From Methanoregula sp. UBA247 (GTDB lineage: Archaea > Halobacteriota > Methanomicrobia > Methanomicrobiales > Methanospirillaceae): a stretch of DNA of 64,000 bases. The stretch lies in NCBI GenBank assembly GCA_002495055.1, contig DADR01000067.1, positions 1-64,000 of the forward strand, written 5' to 3'. The translations under genes and the position numbers were made by a program. The notes below the pieces were generated by a model that saw nothing but the letters and a program-made list of their open reading frames with translations, had not been told where the DNA came from and did not search any database. This document shows, piece after piece, positions 34,921-43,743 of the stretch. Numbering within the stretch: position 1 is the stretch's first letter; every line of letters starts with the position of its first letter.

Positions 34921-34925
34921 CTATC

Positions 34926-35849
34926 ATGGCGGTAAATCAATCTCAGGTTGACCACATTATTACTGCCGCGTCAGAAGATGATCCGGAAGTAAAGCTCCAG
35001 AACCTGGAGCGGGAGGTTGACCTCATCAAAACTTCCATCAAACGTCTCCTGATGGACATCCGTGAGCGGATGAATGAGCTGGAGAATCCATTTACCTTAG
35101 TAGCTTCTGCACCAATAGGTACACAGGCAGGAATTCCACCTGCAGTGCTTGAAGAACAGGAAGCCAAAAAAACTGCACTGGAAGCACGCGAAGCAGAGAT
35201 CAGCGCACGTGAATCCCGGCTTAATGCAGAAAAAATAAAAAACGAGACGGAGAATAAAAAAGAGTCCCTGCCTGGTAAACCCGAACCAGTATTGCCATCA
35301 ATCGAAGATAGCAGGAAAATACTGGACGAACAGATGCTTGCTGTCCTGAGGTCACAGGCAGCAATACCCTCAAAACCTGTTTCTGTCCCCCAGCCCCCGG
35401 CCGAACTGGGGAGCGAGAAACTCCGGCTTCAGAAAGTCTACAAACTCTTCAAGTGGACACAGCAGTCTGTCAAAAAAATCGGGCATGACCGTCTGGAGAT
35501 CATCCTTGAGTCTTACCGTGTCATGGGATATATTACAAAAGAATCCTGTGACGAGATCCGCGAAATCTCCCGGCTTATGCCGGCAAATCTGGGAGAAGAA
35601 CACGAAGTAGGTCCTGATGAGTTTGTATCAGAACTCTATGCATTGAACCGGATTCTTTCCCCCAACGATACTTCTCTCGATCGCGATATGATAGAAGTAA
35701 TGATGGAACAGCGCCAGACTATCCCGGTCGGTCAGGTCAGAAGCGCGGAGGAAAGAATCGATCTCTCCCGGGTTCTCATGAGCCAGAAAAAAACTTCTGC
35801 AACCAAAGAAAAAGACGACGAATGGATGAATTTACCCGACAGGATCTGA
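34926..35849 (+). CDS. flaD: Archaellar accessory protein FlaD/E, with FlaC-like coiled coil
   Basis: A 307-residue cytosolic protein. Residues 15-50 form a FlaC-like coiled coil (V-K-L-Q-N-L-E-R-E-V-D-L-I-K-T), the middle (60-150) is charged and low in complexity, and the C-terminal 150 residues are a FlaD/E domain (L-E-I-I-L-E-S-Y-R-V-M-G-Y-I-T and F-V-S-E-L-Y-A-L-N-R-I-L). FlaC/D/E form the cytosolic ring that links the archaellum motor to chemotaxis signals through CheF. Only one such gene is present, so it may combine the roles of separate FlaC and FlaD/E proteins. Confidence 0.85.
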   Translation: MAVNQSQVDHIITAASEDDPEVKLQNLEREVDLIKTSIKRLLMDIRERMNELENPFTLVASAPIGTQAGIPPAVLEEQEAKKTALEAREAEISARESRLNAEKIKNETENKKESLPGKPEPVLPSIEDSRKILDEQMLAVLRSQAAIPSKPVSVPQPPAELGSEKLRLQKVYKLFKWTQQSVKKIGHDRLEIILESYRVMGYITKESCDEIREISRLMPANLGEEHEVGPDEFVSELYALNRILSPNDTSLDRDMIEVMMEQRQTIPVGQVRSAEERIDLSRVLMSQKKTSATKEKDDEWMNLPDRI

Positions 35850-35852
35850 TCG

Positions 35853-36356
35853 ATGTCTGCCGAGACTATTACTACGGCATTGTTCTTAATCACAGCAGTG
35901 GTCGCATCGGCAGTACTTATCAGTGCTGTTTTTCCTGTCATCCAGAATATGGCCGGGACTTTTTCTTCAACCACGCATGAATCCGATGTCCGGATCCGCA
36001 CCGATTTTAAGATTATTGCTACCTATGCATCCGAATCAACGGGCACTGCCCAGGTATGGATGAAAAATATTGGATCAGAACGGATCGGACTGGCAGGTAT
36101 TCAGCAGGCTGACGTTTTTTGTGGTGCAGTCGGCAGTTTTGATCATCTTGCACACACCAGTGGAACTTTAGGCAATAACCAATGGATTGAAGATTTCAGT
36201 TCGGAATATGATCTGAATAATAACCAGTTCTGGGATCCCGGTGAAACCATCAAGGTCACAGCAAAAACGACTATCCCTTCTTCAGGCAGCAAGGTTTTCT
36301 TCCAGTTTGCACTCCCTTCCGGTACCTGGAGATCCATTGAATTCACGGTGAGTTGA
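35853..36356 (+). CDS. flaF: Archaellar stator-like protein FlaF
   Basis: A 167-residue protein with an N-terminal hydrophobic helix (about 5-33, I-T-T-A-L-F-L-I-T-A-V-V-A-S-A-V) and a beta-sandwich domain outside the membrane (about 45-167, V-W-M-K-N-I-G-S-E-R-I). FlaF binds the S-layer protein and, with FlaG, anchors the archaellum stator in the pseudoperiplasm. It begins four bases after flaD and is followed by flaG six bases later, so it is part of one operon. Confidence 0.9.
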   Translation: MSAETITTALFLITAVVASAVLISAVFPVIQNMAGTFSSTTHESDVRIRTDFKIIATYASESTGTAQVWMKNIGSERIGLAGIQQADVFCGAVGSFDHLAHTSGTLGNNQWIEDFSSEYDLNNNQFWDPGETIKVTAKTTIPSSGSKVFFQFALPSGTWRSIEFTVS

Positions 36357-36362
36357 TCGGGA

Positions 36363-36854
36363 ATGGCCGCAGCTGAGATCATCGGGGCAGCGGTGGGGGT
36401 GCTCCTCCTTATTATTGTAGCTTACTTAGTAGTAGGCAGTACCCTTTCAGCAGCTGAAACCGTATCAAATGCCCAAAAAGATATTACCCTTCAGCATGAA
36501 GTCCGGTTAAAAACCAGCATCACCCTGAACAAAACCGGGACACAGGTGTCAGGCCAGGGACTGAATTTCAGCGTAACGAATAATGGCAACGAGATGATAA
36601 CTGACTTTACCCATATGGATATACTCATGAGTACTGGCGGAGAATCCGGAGGATACCAGCACCTGACCTATGACAGCACCTGCGGGACCGAAGGGACATG
36701 GTGCATATATGGGGATATTGTCCCGGATACCATCCATCCCAACCAGCTGGATCCCGGCGAGGAGTTGTGGATCTGGGCTACATTTACCGGGGGAAGCCCG
36801 GACTGGTGCCAGGTGACAACAAGCAATGGGGTATATGCTACAACGTATATATAA
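36363..36854 (+). CDS. flaG: Archaellar stator-like protein FlaG
   Basis: A 163-residue protein. One hydrophobic helix (about 4-31, I-I-G-A-A-V-G-V-L-L-L-I-I-V-A-Y-L-V-V) leads to a beta-rich domain (about 50-163) with N-F-S-V-T-N-N-G-N-E and a pair of Cys residues in the region S-T-C-G-T-E-G-T-W-C that could form a disulfide. FlaG sits with FlaF as a filament-like stator anchor. Immediately followed by flaH in the same operon. Confidence 0.9.
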   Translation: MAAAEIIGAAVGVLLLIIVAYLVVGSTLSAAETVSNAQKDITLQHEVRLKTSITLNKTGTQVSGQGLNFSVTNNGNEMITDFTHMDILMSTGGESGGYQHLTYDSTCGTEGTWCIYGDIVPDTIHPNQLDPGEELWIWATFTGGSPDWCQVTTSNGVYATTYI

Positions 36855-36872
36855 TACAAGAAAAGGGTTCTG

Positions 36873-37604
36873 ATGGCAAACATTTCTGATCTTATGGGGG
36901 GGGAAGACCGGCGCATTATCTCAACCGGCAACAGTGAACTGGATAAAAAAATTGCCGACGGTCTGCCACTTGAATCCCTGACGCTCATCGAAGGGGAAAA
37001 TGATACCGGGAAAAGTGTCCTCACCCAGCAAATCATCTGGGGGGCGATGAAGCAGGGAATGTCCGTCGACCTGTTCACCACGGAAAATACCCATAAGAGT
37101 TTTATCAAACAGATGGAGTCCATGAGCCTTGATATCTCGGACTATTTCTCCTGGGGTTACCTTAAAATTTTTCCCCTGCACGTAGTCGGTTTTGAGTGGA
37201 AAAAAGAAGAGATGGCAGGTATTCTCGCACGCCTCGTCAGCTACATCCAGCAGAGCAAATCCCAGGTAATAATTGTTGACTCCCTGACACTTTTTACCGA
37301 ATATGCAGAGACTGACTCCATCCTTACCTTCTTCACGAACTGCAAATCACTTGTTGATGAAGGCAAGACAATACTGGTCACGCTGCACACGTATGCGTTT
37401 GAAGAAGATACCCTTGTCCGGATACGTTCAATCTGCGATGCTCACCTGAACATGAAAAAAGCCCTCGTTGGGAGCAAGTATGTCATGGTGATGGAGGTCA
37501 TCAAGGTCCGTGGTGCACACAAGACTACGGGTAACGTTGTCAGTTTCGAAGTCCATCCCGGTTATGGCATGAAAGTCATTCCGATGAGTTTTGCGAAGGT
37601 CTGA
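36873..37604 (+). CDS. flaH: Archaellar KaiC-like ATP-binding protein FlaH
   Basis: A 243-residue RecA/KaiC-family protein of the motor. Walker A is G-E-N-D-T-G-K-S (41-48) and the Walker B strand is Q-V-I-I-V-D-S-L-T-L-F (about 126-136). FlaH binds ATP, regulates FlaI and forms a ring at the base of the motor. The gene starts 18 bases past flaG and ends one base before the flaI start, consistent with tight co-expression. Confidence 0.95.
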   Translation: MANISDLMGGEDRRIISTGNSELDKKIADGLPLESLTLIEGENDTGKSVLTQQIIWGAMKQGMSVDLFTTENTHKSFIKQMESMSLDISDYFSWGYLKIFPLHVVGFEWKKEEMAGILARLVSYIQQSKSQVIIVDSLTLFTEYAETDSILTFFTNCKSLVDEGKTILVTLHTYAFEEDTLVRIRSICDAHLNMKKALVGSKYVMVMEVIKVRGAHKTTGNVVSFEVHPGYGMKVIPMSFAKV

Positions 37605-37605
37605 T

Positions 37606-39483
37606 ATGGGTACCCTGTCTGTTGCTGTCAATCTCCCTTTTAAAAGGGAGATCGTCGATTCAACCGTTGATTTTTATAATGATATTGAATCAAGTCCTCT
37701 CTATAAAATGCTCCCGGCAAACGCCAAGGAATATGTCAAAGCCAGTCCCCATCTTCTTGAATACCTTCACACGTTCCCGGTTAATACGTATGGGATTCCG
37801 CTCTTCTTATCTGAATTGAAAAAAGAGCTTCGCACCATGGAAAGCCCCAACATCATTTATCCGGTCAATGATACCACCTTTATCCACATTCTTCCGGACC
37901 CGGATGATGTGAGGAACTTTTACATCCCCATCGAACCCTCGTTTCTTCACAGCGTGAACCAGATTCTCCCGGAAATTGAGACAAGACTTATTAACCTGAT
38001 TGATGCGCTTGAAGAGGATCCGATTTCCGACAATGAACGGGCTGAAGTAATAAAGAAAATGTTATCTTCAGTCACCGTCATCCTGCCAAAAGGAACAGAT
38101 ATTACCCACATGACCGGGGGGGATGCCAGACAGCAGGATATCAAATCAAAAATCACGACATTTTTAAACACGGATTTTACTGCAAAGAAAAAAATGAAAG
38201 ACACCAAAAAGAAGTTCCAGGTTCCCATTACTCCTGAAGGCAAGGTAATCCTTACCGATGAAGAATACCGGGCAATCGAGTACCTTATGATACGGGATAA
38301 GATCGATATGGGTCCACTCAAACCGTTCCTTTCCGACCCGTATATTGAAGATATATCCTGTGATGGTGTAGGGCCGATTTTCATAGAACATAAAATTTTT
38401 AAGGGCCTCAAATCCGTGATAGAATTCAAAGTCTCCAGTGAACTGGATGAATTTGTCGTGAAAGTGGCAGAACGGATAAAGCGTCCCATCACGTACCGGA
38501 GTCCGATTGTTGATGCCACCCTTCCTGATGGGTCCCGTATCAACATCGTTTATGGGACGGCTATCAGCCGGCATGGGAGTAATTTCAGTATCCGTAAAGT
38601 GAACGAAGTGCCGTTAAGCATCCTCAATATTATTGACAGTAATGGTCTTGACTACCTGGCAGCCGCGTATATCTGGATCTGCGTAGAGTACGGGATGTCA
38701 CTTTTCGTGTCCGGAGAGACAGCTAGCGGTAAGACTACACTCCTGAATGCAATCACGGGATTTATTCCCCCGGAAAATAAGATCGTAACCATTGAAGATA
38801 CCCCGGAACTGAATGTCCCTCACCGGAACTGGATTCGGGAAGTGGCACTTGCAAAGGGGAAGGGAGAGGGAACGGGGGGTTCAGCTGCGGGTGGAGAAGT
38901 AACCATGTTTGACCTGCTTAAGGCTGCCCTGCGTCAGCGTCCCAACCAGATCCTTGTCGGTGAGATACGTGGTGTTGAAGGAGCCGTTGCGTTTGGTGCG
39001 ATGCAGACCGGTCACCCGGTAATGAGTACCTTCCATGCGGCATCAGTGGAAAAACTCATCCAGCGTCTCTGTGGAGACCCCATCAATATTCCTAAGACCT
39101 ACGTGGATAACCTCAACCTGGTGATCATCCAGAGTGCAGTTAAACGACCAGATGGTCAGCTGGTCCGGCGGATGATCAGTTGTAACGAACTGGTAGGTTT
39201 CAACCCGGAAACCCAGGGATTCACATTTGTCGAGATGTTTACCTGGGAACCAATCACCGATACGTTTATATGGTCGGGAAAGGGCAGCTCCTTTTTGCTT
39301 GAAAATAAAATCGCCACGATGCTCGGCATGCCGGATAGCAAAAAATCAGAGATCTATCTTGAAGTCGAAAAACGGGCAAAAATTCTCGAGCGGCTCCATA
39401 AAGCTGGATATACAAAGTTCTGGGACTTGTTCAGCATGATGACAAAGATCAAGAAGCAGGGGCTCTTAAAGATTGGTTCCTGA
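37606..39483 (+). CDS. flaI: Archaellum assembly and rotation ATPase FlaI
   Basis: A 625-residue type II/IV secretion superfamily ATPase. Residues 1-200 are a variable N-terminal domain, an E-D-I-S-C-D-G-V (about 248) segment follows, and the Walker A is S-G-E-T-A-S-G-K-T-T (about 368-377); the acidic-rich A-S-P box and Walker B region I-L-V-G-E-I-R-G follow near 445-452, and the conserved His motif is in T-G-H-P-V-M-S-T-F-H-A. FlaI hexamers power both pilin-like assembly and rotation. The start is ATG 37606; an upstream TTG frame adds five residues. A G-rich loop (K-G-E-G-T-G-G-S) sits between the Walker motifs. Confidence 0.95.
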   Translation: MGTLSVAVNLPFKREIVDSTVDFYNDIESSPLYKMLPANAKEYVKASPHLLEYLHTFPVNTYGIPLFLSELKKELRTMESPNIIYPVNDTTFIHILPDPDDVRNFYIPIEPSFLHSVNQILPEIETRLINLIDALEEDPISDNERAEVIKKMLSSVTVILPKGTDITHMTGGDARQQDIKSKITTFLNTDFTAKKKMKDTKKKFQVPITPEGKVILTDEEYRAIEYLMIRDKIDMGPLKPFLSDPYIEDISCDGVGPIFIEHKIFKGLKSVIEFKVSSELDEFVVKVAERIKRPITYRSPIVDATLPDGSRINIVYGTAISRHGSNFSIRKVNEVPLSILNIIDSNGLDYLAAAYIWICVEYGMSLFVSGETASGKTTLLNAITGFIPPENKIVTIEDTPELNVPHRNWIREVALAKGKGEGTGGSAAGGEVTMFDLLKAALRQRPNQILVGEIRGVEGAVAFGAMQTGHPVMSTFHAASVEKLIQRLCGDPINIPKTYVDNLNLVIIQSAVKRPDGQLVRRMISCNELVGFNPETQGFTFVEMFTWEPITDTFIWSGKGSSFLLENKIATMLGMPDSKKSEIYLEVEKRAKILERLHKAGYTKFWDLFSMMTKIKKQGLLKIGS

Positions 39484-39484
39484 T

Positions 39485-41131
39485 ATGGTTGATACCACCG
39501 CGGATCAGGATAAGAAACTCAAAAAACGTGAGATCCCGTTTGCATCTCACGTAAAGGCATTAAAAGAGAGGATTGCCCAGGTCACTGAAGACCGGAAAAT
39601 GGGGGCTGACCTCCTTTTTTTGAATACCTATATGGCATCGCTCGCCATTGCCAATGCCTCCCGCCCGGAGATATTTTCCGCTGCATCAAACCGGACCGAG
39701 TACATCTCATCGAAGTATATTGCGAAGGTTGACCTCTACGTAAAAAAATGGAGTTACAGTTATTCCGAATCTCTGGGGATTGTTGCTGAGAGGACACACA
39801 ATATCATCCTTAAAAGCATGCTGAACCGGTATGCAAATGCAATCGACTCCGGTGTCCCTGATGATGATTTCTTAAAAAATGAGTTGTCAACGGTCAGAAG
39901 TGTTTATCGCAGCCAGGTCGAGCAGGGACTCGAGATGCTCACAAAATGGGGTGACGCGTATGTCGCCATGCTCCTTTCCAGTACAGTTATTGCAGTTACC
40001 CTGATGATCTCCGTTGCTATCTATTCTCCTACCGGTCTTGAGTCCACGCTGAACATGGCCTACGGGATTGTCCTTGTGATCTGCATTGGTGGCAACCTGC
40101 TTATGTACACCACAGTACCAGATGACCCGAAATCCCATGGGCTCAAGGAAAGAGCATCCAAGGAACAACAGACAATACATGCCATGGAGAGGATAATTAT
40201 TCCCCTGACTGTGGGTGCGGTTATCATAATGGCATTGCTGGGGATCAATGCAGGGGTGGTATTCCTGCTGGTGGGGATCCTCATGGCACCCCTTGGCATC
40301 ATCGGGTTTATTGACGATAGTAATATCACCCTCAGGGACAACGATTTTTCAACCTTCATAAGGAGTCTGGGGGCGATAATGGGAGGCCAGGGTACCACCG
40401 CGGTGTATGCTCTTGGAACGATTGATAAAAAATCCCTCACCGCTCTCGAACCTCTCGTGAATACTGTCTATTCCCAGATGAACATTGGTCTTGATAACAA
40501 GCAGATCTGGGATAAATTTATTGGAGAATCGGGAAGCAACCTCATTTACAAATATCTCAATATCTACCTGGACACCGTGATTATGGGGGGTCCACCGGAA
40601 CCGATTGGTACGGTAGTCGGATCTTCAGTACTTGAACAGACACTTCTACGGGAGAAAAAAGATATGCATGCACGCAGTTTTATCGTGCTCCTCGTACCCA
40701 TGCATGCGGCAATGACGGGAATTCTTGTTGTCCTTTTCCGTATAATGCTGACATTAACCGGCTCTGTGTCAGCAATGATGGACCAATTCGCGGCATCGAC
40801 TGCTGCCAGCGGAGGAGTATCCAGCGCCGGTGGGGTGTCTGCGACCAGTGCTCTGGGAGGGATGTCAATGTTCACCAACTTTCCCGAAAAGGAGATGGGC
40901 TTCTTTGTGGTACTTATCCTGACATTCATTACCGCCGGAAATATCTTCGCTGCACGGATTGTCGGGGGAGGGGATAGGTATATGTTTTATTTCTATACAG
41001 CCCTGTTCTGTACAATCACCGGACTCGTATTATTGATTGCACCCCTTGGAGTAAACCTGTTCTTCAGCCCGGAGGGGCTCACGAAAATGGGACAGACAGT
41101 TACAGGTGCAGCAGGGATGTATCTTATATGA
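39485..41131 (+). CDS. flaJ: Archaellum membrane platform protein FlaJ
   Basis: A 548-residue polytopic protein that holds the motor in the membrane. A cytosolic N-terminal region (1-160) precedes two membrane helices near 165-185 and 190-205, a soluble loop, then about six more helices (one pair around 240-290, the rest 395-548). FlaJ is the TadC-like membrane partner of FlaI. It starts one base after flaI and ends with an ATGA overlap with the next gene. ATG 39485 is chosen over the TTG at 39473. Confidence 0.95.
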   Translation: MVDTTADQDKKLKKREIPFASHVKALKERIAQVTEDRKMGADLLFLNTYMASLAIANASRPEIFSAASNRTEYISSKYIAKVDLYVKKWSYSYSESLGIVAERTHNIILKSMLNRYANAIDSGVPDDDFLKNELSTVRSVYRSQVEQGLEMLTKWGDAYVAMLLSSTVIAVTLMISVAIYSPTGLESTLNMAYGIVLVICIGGNLLMYTTVPDDPKSHGLKERASKEQQTIHAMERIIIPLTVGAVIIMALLGINAGVVFLLVGILMAPLGIIGFIDDSNITLRDNDFSTFIRSLGAIMGGQGTTAVYALGTIDKKSLTALEPLVNTVYSQMNIGLDNKQIWDKFIGESGSNLIYKYLNIYLDTVIMGGPPEPIGTVVGSSVLEQTLLREKKDMHARSFIVLLVPMHAAMTGILVVLFRIMLTLTGSVSAMMDQFAASTAASGGVSSAGGVSATSALGGMSMFTNFPEKEMGFFVVLILTFITAGNIFAARIVGGGDRYMFYFYTALFCTITGLVLLIAPLGVNLFFSPEGLTKMGQTVTGAAGMYLI

Positions 41132-42429
41132 AAGAAAGTCTGCGCAGGGTTATCCTCTTTGCCGTAATTGTGATCACCGGTTCGATCATGATCCTGGTTG
41201 ATATACCATTAATCATCATGGTCCCCCTGATCCTGGCGATAGGGTTTGTGGTACTCCTGCTCCTGGGCGCGATAACAGTTGCTGAAATCAAGTCAGTCTT
41301 TACCAGAGCAAACGCAAAAAATCCCAAAAAAACCGGTATCCTGAAGCGGCTGAATGAAATGAAATTTTTTGAAAAAAAGGCGGTTCAACCGGATAATAAG
41401 CAGGCTTCTCCGGTAAAAAAAGAGGAGCCCCAAAAAACTAAGCCAATAAAAACCGGGGCCGTTTTGCACCTGCGTACATTTCTCTCATCGCTTGGTTCTC
41501 TGGGAACTATTCTTAAACAACGCAGCAAACGCGAGAAAAAAGTTGAGCACATCAACGAGCTGCTCGATAAAACGGTGAGTGAAAAGGTTAAAAGCTCTGC
41601 TCTTACAAGTGCCGGAAATGGTGTCAATACAAGGACCCCTCCTCCTCCAGGTACCGGGGGACCAGGCACGCAGGAACAGCCTAAAGGCCAGGATCCCTTC
41701 CTGTCCCTTTCCGATGATGAATTTGATGTCAGCCTCCTGGATGGACTGGATGATCTGGAAGCACCCCTTCCAAAATCATCCCCAGGTCAGGAATTATCTC
41801 CGGTAGTATCAAATAGTGGATCGGATATGGTAATCGGGGATCCTGATATACCTGTGCCGTCACTGGATATCAGCTCGGAAGCGGATGATATTCTCAAAGA
41901 TAATGAAGGAGGTAGAGAAGAATTCAAGGATCTTGAAGGAGTGGAATCCATTGATCAGGATTTTGGAGACCTGGACAGCCTGAACCTTGATGACGTTGAT
42001 CTTGATATCGATATGGAAGATGAGACTACGGCTGGTGCTGAAAGTCCGTCGCCGAAAGCAGAAAAACCCGCTGGTGCATCACCCGCCGGATCATCAACTA
42101 CCCCTTCGACAACGACTGTAAAAACTGACTGGGTCCAATCCGATGCTCCCAAAAGTACTACCGAGGCAGAGGACCAGATATCCACCCAGGCCGACATGGC
42201 TTCCTTTGCCGGAGGAGCCTCAGGCAGCGATGAAGACATGTTAAGTTCCCTGGCTTCAGATGTCAAACACGTAACAAAAGAAAAAAATATCAGCCTTTTG
42301 CGGGATTTAAAAGATTTCAAAGCACCGGCAACAGAAATTGAGAATGAATTGAAAGAGATGTATGAAACGATGAAGTCCGTTTCTGATCCCAGGAAAAAGG
42401 TAATCGTTCCTGCAAAGAAAAAGAAATAA
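41128..42429 (+). CDS. Acidic membrane protein translationally coupled to flaJ, function unknown
   Basis: A 433-residue protein. Two membrane helices lie in residues 5-50 (I-L-F-A-V-I-V-I-T-G-S-I-M and I-L-A-I-G-F-V-V-L-L-L-L-G-A-I). A basic segment (about 55-150) follows, then a long, acidic, low-complexity stretch (about 190-320, many Asp, Glu, Ser, with D-D-L-E, D-L-D-S-L-N-L-D-D-V-D) and a short basic C-terminus. No catalytic motif. Its start overlaps the flaJ stop in ATGA (41128-41131). The position suggests an archaellum accessory or signal-linking role, but no family is recognised. Confidence 0.75.
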   Translation: MKESLRRVILFAVIVITGSIMILVDIPLIIMVPLILAIGFVVLLLLGAITVAEIKSVFTRANAKNPKKTGILKRLNEMKFFEKKAVQPDNKQASPVKKEEPQKTKPIKTGAVLHLRTFLSSLGSLGTILKQRSKREKKVEHINELLDKTVSEKVKSSALTSAGNGVNTRTPPPPGTGGPGTQEQPKGQDPFLSLSDDEFDVSLLDGLDDLEAPLPKSSPGQELSPVVSNSGSDMVIGDPDIPVPSLDISSEADDILKDNEGGREEFKDLEGVESIDQDFGDLDSLNLDDVDLDIDMEDETTAGAESPSPKAEKPAGASPAGSSTTPSTTTVKTDWVQSDAPKSTTEAEDQISTQADMASFAGGASGSDEDMLSSLASDVKHVTKEKNISLLRDLKDFKAPATEIENELKEMYETMKSVSDPRKKVIVPAKKKK

Positions 42430-42497
42430 TCCTGCTGAATAGTATTATTTATCCGAAAATAAATCATCACATAAAAAAGATCATCTAGTGAGGATAC

Positions 42498-43307
42498 ATG
42501 AAAGAGGTACCGGTAAAAATTCACCACAATAACGAATGGATCGTTGTCAAACTCGGTATCGGTGAGGATCGGATTGCAATCCCGGCACCAGTTTCCAAGG
42601 AAATTCTCTTCAAGACCGTTGCTGATATTGCAGAAAAGAAAAACGTCCTGATTATAACGGTAAAAACTGATGCAGAGACTGTCTATAAGATCCTGTCCGT
42701 TGAGAAGGTTCTTCAGGTATTAAAAAAACTCATACTTGGATCCTGTAATGCTTATCGCCTCATGGCTTACTTCATGTCTCCGGCAATCCGTGGTGGTGTA
42801 ATGATTAAAGATGCGCAGTGGGACAAAGGAAGTGTTGTTGTTGTCCGATCAGGCATCTGGTTTGCTTCTGCTACAAAACAAATATGTGTACCGGTAAATG
42901 ACGTCGCAGCCATCGAACTCACCAAACGTGACGTTCAGGGCAAACCCACTGATGTGATTCGAATCGATCATCTCGAATCCGGAGAGGTATCCTCCTCCCT
43001 TGTTCTCTGCCCGCTCTCAACCCTGCAGGTATTGTATAATTACCTTAAGGATACCACAAAAAGCATGGATATGAAAGGCACCGAGCTGGACGGCATCGAC
43101 CAGCAGGTTGCTATGCTCGTCTATTCCGGCATGGATTCACACGCAATCGAGAATATGCTCAATATCCCCCACAAACAACTTGATGCAGTCTATGATAAGA
43201 TCTTAAACCTCGGTCTGGGCGAAGTTGTTACCATACGAAGGGAGATACAGCTCACTACAAAAGGAGTCAGATATATCTCTGATGCCACAAAATCCCAAAC
43301 AAACTAG
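42498..43307 (+). CDS. cheF: Archaeal chemotaxis adaptor CheF
   Basis: A 269-residue protein of the archaeal DUF439/CheF family. The N-terminal domain (1-155) contains R-G-G-V-M-I-K-D-A-Q-W-D-K-G-S-V, and the C-terminal part (about 200-265) is a winged-helix-like segment, with Y-S-G-M-D-S-H-A-I-E-N-M-L. CheF links phosphorylated CheY to the archaellum switch, probably through FlaC/D/E. It begins 69 bases after the acidic protein gene, with GAGG upstream and a TATA-like TTATTTAT near 42447-42454, so it may also have its own promoter. Confidence 0.92.
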   Translation: MKEVPVKIHHNNEWIVVKLGIGEDRIAIPAPVSKEILFKTVADIAEKKNVLIITVKTDAETVYKILSVEKVLQVLKKLILGSCNAYRLMAYFMSPAIRGGVMIKDAQWDKGSVVVVRSGIWFASATKQICVPVNDVAAIELTKRDVQGKPTDVIRIDHLESGEVSSSLVLCPLSTLQVLYNYLKDTTKSMDMKGTELDGIDQQVAMLVYSGMDSHAIENMLNIPHKQLDAVYDKILNLGLGEVVTIRREIQLTTKGVRYISDATKSQTN

Positions 43308-43375
43308 AACATCCCCTCGTTTCAATTCCAATACTTCTTTAAAGAATAATATGCTTATATATAAAATGATTGACG

Positions 43376-43738
43376 ATGGGAAAAATTCTGATTGTGGATG
43401 ACACTCTCTTCATGAGAACGCTGTTAAAAAATATTCTGTTTTCCGGTGGGCATACCATTGCCGGCGAGGCTGGCGACGGCGAGGAAGGCATTGCTAAATA
43501 TAAGGAGCTGAAGCCGGATCTCGTTACTATGGACATTGTGATGCCCAAACTGAACGGGATCGAGGCATTAAAGGCCATAAAAGAGTTTGATCCGGCGGCG
43601 AGGATTGTTATGTGCACCGCCGTCGGGCAGGAACAGATGGTAAAACTCGCCATCAAGAGCGGTGCAAAAGGCTACATTATCAAACCGTTCCAGGCCCCTA
43701 AAGTTTTAGAAGAAGTCAAAAATGTCCTGGCATCCTGA
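43376..43738 (+). CDS. cheY: Chemotaxis response regulator CheY
   Basis: A 120-residue receiver domain. The acidic pocket Asp8-Asp9 (I-V-D-D-T), the phospho-accepting Asp53 (T-M-D-I-V-M-P), the Thr/Ser of the C-T-A turn and the Lys of G-Y-I-I-K-P are all present. It is the diffusible signal to CheF and the motor. ATG 43376 is used because the TTG at 43370 is weak; a TATA-like TTATATATAA lies at about 43355-43364, so a separate promoter for cheY-B-A-C-D is likely. Confidence 0.96.
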   Translation: MGKILIVDDTLFMRTLLKNILFSGGHTIAGEAGDGEEGIAKYKELKPDLVTMDIVMPKLNGIEALKAIKEFDPAARIVMCTAVGQEQMVKLAIKSGAKGYIIKPFQAPKVLEEVKNVLAS

Positions 43739-43743
43739 CGATT

